A model generated the notes under the pieces. That model saw only the letters and a list, made by a program, of their open reading frames with translations, ran no database searches and had not been told where the DNA came from. Positions 44,201 to 56,200 of a stretch of DNA of 64,000 nucleotides are shown here, in pieces. The stretch is from Cyrtodaria siliqua. Lineage: Eukaryota; Mollusca; Bivalvia; Adapedonta; Hiatellidae. Location: the NCBI GenBank assembly GCA_037043455.1, contig JAWPHD010000232.1, positions 248,001 through 312,000 on the forward strand, in the 5' to 3' direction. The position numbers and the translations under genes were made by a program. The number at the start of each line of letters is the position of its first letter. Position 1 is the first letter of the stretch.

Positions 44201-47200
44201 AGGTAATGAATACACACTGATCAGTCCGCCAAGTACTTATAGCTGTGTAAAAGGTGAAACGCGGGTCATTGGAAAATTGTAAACAAACAGCAATTTATAA
44301 ACGATTACGGCAAGTACTGTACTATACACAAATAACGTAGAAATTAATTACTGGCACTAATTAAGGAAGGTATGTGAATGCAGCGGGTTGCTTTATTGAA
44401 GTTATTTTGACACATATTATTAAACAAACTTTGTTTGCGAGTTTGTATTTTGTTTGGCACATTTGGTAACACGATTATCACTTTATTTGTGGCCTGGCGT
44501 TGACGATTAAAGCTGAGTAGGCAGATGTTTTGTTTGCAGTTACTATAAAGGGAAACTTTTGAAACACATTCACGAATGTTGATGTAAAATTGATGATGTA
44601 ATCAAAGGCGGTTTGGAAATGTGTGAAAGGGGTCATTGTTTCTTTTGATATTCATGAGTTTATATGGTAATTCATAGGAATCAGACGTATTGTAAACATA
44701 GTACAGTATCCCCATATGTAGTTCCCCGCATGTATATAAAAATATAGTTTAATATACTAGTAGTGGATAGTCAATGTGCATTTACAATATGTCCGATTCC
44801 TGTGGGTAATTACATGATGCAGTATTTAATAAAAGATCCTTCATTATTTCAACCATAGACATATATACTGATTGATGTCTATGTTTCAACAATCTTACAA
44901 AAAAAGTTACAAATTAACCATGTCTCTATAACGTTCCTTGTAAGGACAAAACCTAAACATGTGTCTAAAATTACTGAGGAAAATACACCTGGTGATCTTA
45001 GAAATGTTGATTTGTGTGATTCTGGTGGTCAGTCTGACAGTGAACTTGGATTTAAGGATAGTAGTGATGGTGTTGATTTGTGTTCACCCAGCCAATCTGA
45101 AAATGGATCTATTTCTCGTGATTCTCCAGTGAAATCCAGCCCTAAACGTAATCTACTACCCACCATGGATACGTCGGTGGCGCGCAGCGTCTAGAAAAGT
45201 TTGGTACGTTGACAAAGGCTTGATTTTGGGACAAGTGACTTTTGAATTTGGGGCAAGTGACATTTTGGACAGGGCAAGTGGATTTTGAACAGGGCAAGTG
45301 GATTCTGAAAATCCACTTGCCCTGGGCAAGTGGATTTTCAAAATATTTCCAGAGCCCTGCATAGGTCAATATTTTGACAAGTTATGAGGCAGGTTGGGTT
45401 GCAGGTTCAAGTTTTATGAAAAGGGACATAACTCTTTTCCAAAATGAAAGTCAGAGTTATTGGACATGTGTAATGACATTTCTTACGGTAAGATGAATAT
45501 GTGTGTGAAGTTTCATACAAATAGGTCAAATACTTTTCAAGTATTGGTCAGTTATGAGCTTGGTTAGGTGGCAAAGTGAAAAGGGGCATAACACTGCCAA
45601 AACGAGTCAAGATTTATTGGTCATGGGTAACAACATTCCTTGGGGTAAGAAGATTGTGTGTGTGAAGTTTCCTGAACATAGGTCGAACATTTTTTAAGTT
45701 ATGGCCAGTTATCAGCTTGGTTAAGATGCAGGTTAAAGTTTTATAAAAAAAAGGGGCATAACTCAGCCAAAATGAAAGTCAGAGTTAATGGACATGTTTG
45801 ACATTCCTTGAGGTAAGATGAAATGTGTGTGAAGTTTTATGAATATAGGTCAAATACTTTGCAAGTTATGGCCAAAGGTTATGTTGCAGGTTAAAGTGAC
45901 GGACGACGACAGACGACAAAATGATCCCTAAGTGTCTGCCAAGACACGCAGGCGACACAAAACATATGAAACGAACATCATTTAAAATCCTATATACTTC
46001 TCGCATATTTGCATGATATCAAAAAAGATAGCAGCACTTTTCTTACAATTATCAGACATCCAGAATCAACCTGATCTAGAGGTAGTTCACGTCCTACTTA
46101 CCAGATCTGCTACAACTTCTTTCTTCTTGGCGCCAGGCCCTGACAGGCCCACCACAGCCTTGGCCTTCCCCTCGTAGAAGGACAGGGCCAGAGACAAGGC
46201 ATCCTGGTACTTGTTGTCCTTCACCAGCACTTCTATTCTCTGTAACGCAGCAAAACAGAACTAGTGTTCTCTATAATATGGCAATAAAATATTAGTGTTC
46301 TCTATAACACAGCAACACAGTATTAGTGTTTTCTAAAACACGACAACAAAATATTAGTGTTCTCTGTAACACAGCAACACAATATTAGTGTTCTCTGTAA
46401 CACATCAACACAGTATTTATAGTGTTCTCTGTAACACGGCAACACAGTACTAGTGTTCCCTGTAACATGGCAAGACAGTATTAGTGTTCCCTGTAACATG
46501 GCCACACAGTATTAGTGTTCTCTGTAACACAGCAACAGAGTATAAGTGTTCTCTGTAACATGGCAACACAGTATTAGTGTTCCCTGTAACACGGCAAAAC
46601 AGTATTAGTGTTCCCTGTAACATGGCAACACAGTAATAGTGTTCTCTGTAACATGGCAACACAGTATTAGTGTTCTCTGTAACAAGGCAACACAGTATTA
46701 GTGTTCTCTGTAACAAGGCAACACAGTATTAGTGTTCCCTGTCACACGCCAACAGAGTATTAGTGCTCTCTGTAACACGGCAACAGAGTATTAGTGTTCT
46801 CTGTAACAAGGCAACACAGTATTAGTGTTCCCTGTCACACGGCAACACAGTATTAGTGTTCTCTGTAACACGGCAACAGAGTATAAGTGTTCTCTGTAAC
46901 ACGGCAACACAGTATTAGTGCTCTCTGTAACACAGCAACACAGTATTAGTGTTCTCTGTTACATGGCAACACAGTATTAGTGTTCCCTGTAACAAGGCAA
47001 CACAGTATTAGTGTTCTCTGTAACATGGCAACACAGTATTAGTGTTCTCTGTAACATGGCAACACAGTATTAGTGTTCTCTGTAACATGGCAACACAGTA
47101 TTAGTGTTCTCTGTAACACAGCAACAGAGTATTAGTGTTCTGTGTAACATGGCAACACAGTATTAGTCAAAAACTAGATATACCACTTCAGGTGATTTAT

Positions 47201-50200
47201 GCTCACAATATGACTTATTTATGTGTCGAAGTGCCGTAAAACACCATTCATTCAGGTGATTTATACCCTCGCTACAGAATTGTGAATGATGCACAAGAGT
47301 GAAAAAATTATGAGGGATGGTGCATATTTCATAGAAATTCAAAGTTCAAGGGGCCATAACTCTGGTTAAAACAGCTGCATTCCAGATTTGTTATTCAGGT
47401 CCGAGTTGACCTGTGAGATGTTTCATCAAACGTCTAGGCGGAGAAAAATTCATAGGAACATAACTCTGGTAAATAGAATCACAATCCAAATCTGTTACAA
47501 TATTGTACAACTTTAGTAGGTGGTGATAATGTGTGTAAAGTTTCATCGCAGTCAGTCCAAGGCTAGAAGTTGGAAACAAAAGATATGGGATTGATGTACG
47601 GGCATTACAAGGATATTCTAATAAAACCCCAGTTCTTTTTTTTTTTTTGAAGTGGAGGTATAATAATGTATATTTTTCAAACAAAATGTTGGACTTCAAT
47701 TGTATGGAACATCTTTTTTCATTATTATAATGTAAAAATTTAACTAGAACTATCACTGAAGGTGATTAATACCTCCGCTTACATTTTAAGTCAAATAAAG
47801 GGCCATAATTCAGTAATAAATTAGGCAATCAACAATAACATAGGTCAGTTGTTATGTTTATATGATGTTTAGGAACAACCCATTCAAAAGTGTTTCAGAA
47901 TTTCAAGTAATGAAAATGTGTTACGGGACATGACACAACGCGACAAAAATGTGTTACGTGACGGGACACGACGGGATGTTACGGGCAATATGATTCCTAT
48001 ATAGCCTCCACTTCACTTTGTGAAAGCAGTGGGTATAATAATAAACAGAAACTATTCAGTTTTCGTTTTACGGGAGTGGTTCTTTATTTTAATTCAGTCA
48101 TTACCTCTCTCCAAGTACGCAGGGTGAAAACATGCACAGTTTTGGTTCCCAGTAGAAACAGCTGTCCTCCATGACTGACTATGGTCTGGTAGCATGCATG
48201 GTCCCCAGCATAAGCCTGTAGATAACAATACCGTAATTTATTATATAATAAGAACAATGATTCAAAAAATAATCATACGTATATTCTTACTCCTGAGAAA
48301 ACTATGATATTTATATCTACATAAAATCACATAAGGTAAAACCATTTCTTTGACTAAAACATTTCATTAAACATTCTTGTTTCTCTTCAGCCACATGTTA
48401 TTTCACTAATTCAAAAGTTGCTTTCAATTTTCTCAACTATTTCAATGAGAAAATATAAATAAAATTTAATGTTTATCATACCTACCTTGGTTTCCTACCA
48501 CAAGACCTGCTCATGTGAGATATGTGTAGGAACTGGAGGTAGTAAGACCTTTAATGTACTACTAATCAGCTGCCACTGGTTGCCGCAGACAGAATATAGA
48601 TTGTGTGGTAAATTATTCAAATTAAACTTTAAATACAACATACTGGCAAACATGCACTGCTACAGATCTCATTTATATTGCCCCTAAATGCTCATAATTG
48701 TCCAAAGCTTGACTTGCATTATAGATATATTAAACTAACTTCTGATAAACATCATTCGCTTAGAAATACCAATGCTTTACTAAAAATCTTACCATTTGCC
48801 AAGGAATTGTCAAAGCTTACATAAATTTCTGCAGCTATTAAAGAAACTGCAATTATAGCATTAACTAGTTGTTAAGGTACCAAAGCCTGACACAAAATAT
48901 TACCTGTTGAAATGCCTGTATAATATATGCAGTTGCTAAGAAGTAACCAAGGCCTGGCAAAAAAGTGCATGTTGTAAAGGCCTATATTTATACCTAGTTG
49001 CTAAGGAGTGGCCCAGTCATAACATAGCCACAAATTACTAAGGAATTTCTTATGCTTGACAAACAATGCTAACAGTTAGCAAGACGGATTTGCATTGATT
49101 CACGAACTAAGAAGTTAGCGCATTCGATCAGCATTACTAGATGCCAAGGAATTACCAATGCCTACAGATATTGCCCGTTCCTATACCAAGCTATAACATC
49201 AACATCAGTTACCAGGGATTCATCATGACTACTTAATTTTACCACCTGTTGCTAACATCCCTTACTAACATAGCCAACTGTTGCTAAGGACTTACCAATG
49301 CCTTACTAACATTGCCACCAGTTGCCAGGGACTTACCAATGCCTTACTAACATTGCCACCAATTGCCAGGGACTTACCAATGGCATACTGACATTGCCAC
49401 CAGTTGCCAGGGACATACCATTGCCTTACTAACATTGCCACCAGTTGCCAGGGACTTAGCAATGACATACTGACATCGCCACCAGTTGACAGGGGTTTAC
49501 CAATGCCTTACTAAAATTGCCACCAGTTGCCAGGGACTTACCAATGACATACTGACATCGCCACCAGTTGCCAGGGACTTACCAATGCCTTACTAACATT
49601 GCCACCAGTTGCCAGGGACTTACCAATGCCTTACTAACATTGCCACCAGTTGCCAGGGACTTGAAGAAGCTGGTGTTGTATATCATCTGCACTTCTGTCA
49701 TGTCTATAGTTTCCAGTTCTTCTTCCGAGCGTACATCGATCACATGGATTTTCTCAGCCGTATCTATGGTAACCAAAGTCCTAGTATTCATCCACTGATA
49801 AACATGGAAAAAGAATCAGCAAAATTTATACAACCTAGATTTATTCTGAAATACAAAGTTCATTATATTAAATTTCTATACTTTTTATAGGTCAAGATTT
49901 CACACAAGTAACCACATGGCTAGACATTACAGTTGTAGGCCAAAACTTGGTCAATATAGAATGTACAAACTTCACATGTTAAGCTTAAACTCACAAATAA
50001 ATAGTGTACAAAACAAATCCACAGTTGTTGTAAGTATATGAGTTAAATTTATCGTCAACCTTTCCTTTTTTCCCTATTCTGGAACATTGCGACCCATTCT
50101 GAAACACTGTAAACAAAATGCATCTGCTATGTTCCAGGGCTCGAACTTAACGCTCGCATGCTCGCAAAAAGTGAGCGGACTTTGGAAAATGCGAGCTGAA

Positions 50201-53200
50201 ATTTTAGGTACACGAAAAAAATGCGAGTGCATATTTTCGTATATCCAATTTAAAAATGATAGTAAAATGCATAAACACATGCAGCAAGTCGTAACTCCAT
50301 AATCCTACAGGTAAATAACGCTTTCATTTTCTTTCTGTCTGTTTGTCTCTCAGCTATATCTGAAAGCATGCGCTGTGCGGTTGCGCAGTAGCATGTAGCA
50401 TCGGTCCCGGCTTCTTTCTGTCTGTTCGTCTCTCGGCTATTTATATCTTCGGGAAAGCCTGCGCTGTGCGGCTGCGCAGTAGCATGTAGCCTCGGTCCCG
50501 GCTTCTTTCTGTCTGTTCGTCTCTCGGCTATTTGATATCTTCGGGAAAGCCTGCGCTGTGCGGCTGCGCAGTAACATGTAGCCTCGGTCCGGCTTCATAC
50601 ATATGAATTGTATACCAGTCAGTGCAAACGAGAACCAGATTATTGTCGTCTGTCGGAAACTGAGCAGATACAATGTCGAAAAAAATCGGTGATTTTTCTT
50701 TTCATAAACCAAGCTGCTCTACCAGTAAGCGAAAGGCAGATGAGACTTTTCAGTCTGAGGTAGAGCAGTCTGAAAACGTGACTGAGACAGAAGCAAAATC
50801 GGCGAAGTCGGCAGGTGAAGAAAAGTCTGATCAAAACCTAAAGACAAAACTATCAACCGCATCGCTAAAAACAGTAACAAAATGGCAATAAGAATTAAAC
50901 ATTACACTTGGCCATAGAATTGAACAAGACAGTGTCGTTGAAATATGGTGCACACCATGTCGAGAATTCGCCGTAGATCGTACATCATCGGTAAGATATG
51001 GTAAAATTTCATTAAGAAAATTAGATGCATATAAATATATATTTATTTACGATCTTTTGAATGGTTCACTGTTTTTTCTCAAATGTTGAAATTTTTATCA
51101 GCTACATGTGTGTAGATCTAAATACTTCAGCAGAAATGACGATTTTTAACAGTCAAACAGCAATCTACTCATTATTCCTCTGTTAACAGTTATTAGGTCT
51201 ATGTCTACTATCAAATTAAATTATTTTGTGATTATTTCTAATGTTGACTAGATCTAAGACTATTAGATAATATTTAAATTAATAACTGCTCTACATACAT
51301 TTGAAAAACAAATAAAAAACAAACCAAAACAAAAAGTGAAACAGTTTGGACCCTGATCAAATGACAGAAATTCCTAATTATTTTCAAACTTTGTATTTTA
51401 AATTTGAAATATATTCTTGCTTAGTTTAACCATTTAACGCATAGAAACGCCTTTTCATGCATTGAACTTGATAGTCCCTTAGAAAGGCAGATTAAATTGA
51501 AAACTTTTCTTGGTATTTTCTAGTTTCTAATGCTTTCTTCTCATTCCTAAGATACTGATGAGCAGCAAAAAGCATGAAACCTAAAGTAAAACAGCCTGCG
51601 AGTTACTCGAAGGTTGTTTTGGTTTTGTGCTGGTTGCCTAGGCCATTTCCCTGAAGGCTCTATGTGGTAAATGTATTTATACAAACAAGTTGAACTTTTT
51701 CTTTCAATTTGTGACCAGATGTTTCCATGTTAAAAAAGAATTTGTAGGATACCACAGGTCATCAGTGTGTCACGAGCGGGCTCTGGGTATCAAGTCTGCC
51801 AGAGAAAAAGCAGCACAAAACAAGCCATCGCCCCTTGAAGAGAGTTTCCAAAAAAATGGATGAAAACACATTGATCAAAATGGACAAGATTTTTAGAACA
51901 GCATATTATGTAGCCAAGGCAGAAAGGCCCTTCACAGATTTTGCTGGTTTGCTTGAGTTGCAGACTTTGAATGGTTTGTCTTTGGGAGAAACGTATAAAA
52001 ATGACAAAGCAGCAGAGAATTCATCAGTCAGATATCAGTCACTATATTTGATGAGTTGAAGAGTTGTTTGCACAAATCTGAATTCATCAGTGTGTATAGT
52101 GATGGATCCACTGACAGGTCAGAAAAAGAAATTATCATGGTTAGGGTGCTAGAAGATTATTACATAAAGGTTAAGTTTCTAAAATTAGAGGAGCCTGAGA
52201 ACACAAAAGCAGAGGGTATTTTAGCAGCCATAGACAAGGCATTTGCTGATTATGACATGCGTGATTATAAACAGAAGATGGTGGGCTTTTGCTCTGATGG
52301 AGCCAGCGTAATGATGGGGAAAAGGAAAGGTGTAATCAAATTACTTAAAGATGCTGGCCAGGCAGATTGGATTATTCCTGTTCACTACTTTCCCATAGGC
52401 TTGAATTGGCCGTAAAAGACTGCTTCAAGGGAACATACATGGATACTGTGACTGATGTACTTACATCAATCTATTACTTCTACAAAGGATCTGCTAAGAG
52501 GAACAGAGAAGCAGAAGAGATAGCTGCAATACTTGAGGAAATGTTCCTTAAACCTGAGAAAGCGAACGGCACTAGATGGGTGGAGCATAAGTTGAGAGCC
52601 GCATCAAAGATGGTTAAAAATTGGAAGACAATCGTCATTCAACTGATGAACTACAGTGAAGACAACAGCAACAGAGCTGAAGACAGACAAAAGGTTAAAG
52701 GCATACTCAGAAAGGTGATGCAGTACAAGTTTGTTTGGTTCTTGCATTTCCTGAAGGACATTTTGAATAAAGTTTCAAAAATATCACTGTTATTCCAGAG
52801 AGAAGACATCATTGTGTCAAGTGCTGTCACAAAACTACAAAGTGCAAATGTTAACCTAAGGGCCATGTTTGACAACAAAGGTGAATACCTGAGATTATTT
52901 GAGAATGAACTGCAGGGTAACCAGTACAAAGAACACACACTTCTCAACTGTCCAGTCCCTCCAGATAATGTGTTCCAAAGCAATGAGAATGAGCGACAGC
53001 AAACTGTACAAGCAGTGATTGATTGTATCCAATGTAGATTTGAAAGTGTACATGAAGACGAGCTTTTTGTCTCATACCATGCATTTGACTATAAAAACTG
53101 GCCAGACACACCTGAAGCTCTTCTGCAATATGGGCATGATGAAGTGAATATACTGCACAGACATTTCACAGTGGTGCTAAACCATGCAGGCTGTGTTCTT

Positions 53201-56200
53201 AAGAAGGCTCACTCTGAATTCAATGACATGAAAGCGTACATATCAAGAAACCGTCACTTCAAAACAGTACATCCCCTAGCAACACGGCAGAGAGTCAGCC
53301 AGGAGGACGCTGACAGAGGGGATTATGCTAACATCCTGAAGATCATCCACCTGACCAACATGTTTCCTCTGAGCAATGCCTCATGTGAGAGGTCATTTTC
53401 AACTATGAAAAGGATCATATCTGACTGGAGATGTGGTCTGAACCCAAACACACTGGATCAGCTTCTCAGAATTGCTCTGATGGGTCCCAAACTGAATGAA
53501 TTCAATCCAAATCTAGCAGTCAGGAGGTGGTGGCTGTCTGGCCAAAGACGGAAAAGGCCCAACACCTTGCCACTTGGCAGTGAATACTAAATAGTGACTG
53601 TGTCCTAGTTGGCTGCAAATCTAGTGTACATTTCACAAATCAGATGGTGTAACAGTAAAATACCTGAATAAAACTGTTCTTTCAACACTTAGTATTCTAA
53701 ATGACTCTTTCAGCTTACATTTTTTGTTAATTTTAAACAAACGTTCAGGTATATGAGATAATCATTCAGATGACACTTTTATTATATTTAAATTTCCTTA
53801 ATACAGACAGACACTGCAGCCCCTTACTATAAAGTTCTCATATCAGCTTTCTGATGTAAAGTAGTACAGTAATACTGAACAGATTATAGCTAAACCTTAA
53901 AGTGTTGATCTTGTTTAACATGTAATGATTACTACAAACACAAACTGTCTTTCAATTTTTTTTATTTGAATGACTGTTTGAAATAAAGGTAATAGTTCAA
54001 GAGGAATTGTAGTCAATTCATTATAATTTCCATTCTATAATATAGTTACTTAGGGCTGTTCCAGGAAAAAAGGCCTGGGGGGGCAAAAACGACAGTCAAA
54101 AAAACAACTCCCCACCCACAAAATTCGAATTATTTTCCATCCCCCACCCACAGAATTTGAATTCGCCAAGAACCCCCCACCCACAGAATTAGAACTTTTT
54201 ACAAATTTAGTAAATTTGATAAATTGACCTTCAAATCACTCTTATAATCAGTGCTCCAGATAAGCTTTTTCCTAGCGATAATATTGAATATGGACCTGAG
54301 GATTGGGTCTATATTCATAAAGAAAACAATCTTGTAGGCCTGGGTCCATATTCATAAAGAAAACAATCCTGTAGGCCTGGGTCCATATTCATAAAGAAAA
54401 CAATCCTGTAGGCCTGGGTCCATATTCATAAAGAAAACAATCTTGTAGGCCTGGGTCCATATTCATAAAGAAAACAATCCTGTAGGCCTGGGTCCATATT
54501 CATAAAGAAAACAATCTTGTAGGCCTGGGTCCATAGGCCTGGGTCCATATTCATAAAGAAAACAATCCTGTAGGCCTGGGTCCATATTCATAAAGAAAAC
54601 AATCCTGTAGGCCTGGGTCCATATTCATAAAGAAAACAATCCTGTAGGCCTGGGTCCACATTCATAAAGAAAACAATCCTGTAGGCCTGGGTCCATATCC
54701 ATAATAAAACAATCCTGTAGGCCTGGGTCCATATTCATAAAGAAAACAATCTTGTAGGCCTGGGTCCATATTCATAAAGAAAACAATCCTGTAGGCCTGG
54801 GTCCATATTCATAAAGAAAACAATCTTGTAGGCCTGGGTCCATATTCATAAAGAAAACAATCCTGTAGGCCTGGGTTCATATTCATAAAGAAAACAATCC
54901 TGTAGGCATGGGTCCATATTCATAAAGAAAACAATCTTGTAGGCCTGGGTCCATATCCATAAAGAAAACAATCTTGTAGGCCTGGGTCCATATTCATAAA
55001 GAAAACAATCCTGTAGACTTGGGTCCATATTCATAAAGAAAACAATCCTGTAGGCCATATCCATAAAGAAAACAATCTTGTAGGCCTGGGTCCATATCCA
55101 TAAAGAAAACAATCCTGTAGGCCTGGGTCCATATTCATAAAGAAAACAATCCTGTTTTATTTAATAACAATTGATAAACATTTCTCTGTTATTTGGTTAT
55201 GCTCAATAATGTGCTTTAATACTTACAGACAGTGTCCTTTTAAAGCCTTTTAAAGTTTGTTGTTATATTTTCGTACTTACAAAACATAAAAATATTGAGA
55301 AAGTAAGAGTTAAAAAAAATAAAAAAAATAAAAAAAAATTACCCCACCCACACAACCAAATATTGGCCGCGATTTTTCAAAAACGCCCTTGCAAAAGACG
55401 GCTGCACGGTTGGCTGCCTAATAACTTCCCCTCTGGAAAATAACCGATAGTATGAATCAAATTGAGTACAATGTAAAATAGTATGAATCTAATTGAGTAC
55501 GAAGTACGAAATTTCGTAGGAGTTGTCGTTCTTGAATTCATTCTATTTTTAGAAGCAACATCTGCTAACAAACAAAAATCGATTTTAGCAATTTTATGGG
55601 AGTTTTTCACAATTCCGTGGGGCCGGGAGGAGGGTTAGAATTCCGTGAGATTTCATCTCACGCCGTGAGGTATCACATGTATGTACACCCTCCAACAACT
55701 CAATACAATTTACATTTCACCCCCCACCCACAGAATTCGAATTCTTCTGACACCCCCAACCCACATAATTAGAATTCTTCTGAAACCCCCCACCCACAGA
55801 TTTTTAATTCGTTTTCGTTCCGACCCCCCCAGGCCTTTTTTCCTGGAACAGCCCTTACCAAATTAACATAATATAACCATAATTTGTATTAATTGTAACT
55901 GAACAAAACTGCCAGTGAAAGATTGGTTTTGCCAGTAGAAAATATGGTCACAGGCAAAGTGGGAAAAAAAGTTAAGTTTGAGCCCTGTGTTCATCTGTAT
56001 ACTTACCGTAATATTTAGCAGTTTGTAAGGAACCACAATTTTCTGTAAGCCAGTACATTTAATGTCTTGAGCACTTGAACACACAACCTGTAATGGGGAA
56101 AAAAGAATCATACACAAGGTATATGGAGGATGCTCCTCTTGTGCAAAAAGTAGGTCAAGGTCATTCATACTGACCCATTTTTGATTGGTACATACTACTG

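Larger units (their letters stand above)
50135..55987 (+). mobile_element. hAT-type DNA transposon, 5.85 kb with a nested insertion
   Basis: The left end CAGGGCTCGAACTTAAC and right end GTTAAGTTTGAGCCCTG match at 16 of 17 positions inverted, and TGTTC flanks both sides. Inside are a degraded hAT transposase (50673-53590) and a nested Harbinger-like element (54053-55854). Without the nested copy the element would be about 4.05 kb. It lies in VPS8 intron 6, in the opposite orientation to the gene, and ends 19 bp from the exon 6 donor. Confidence 0.88.

Noticed and set aside
54846..55112. Minus-strand frame with FLYEYGPRPT-like repeats
   Set aside because: It is a reading of the 37-bp minisatellite inside the Harbinger-like element.
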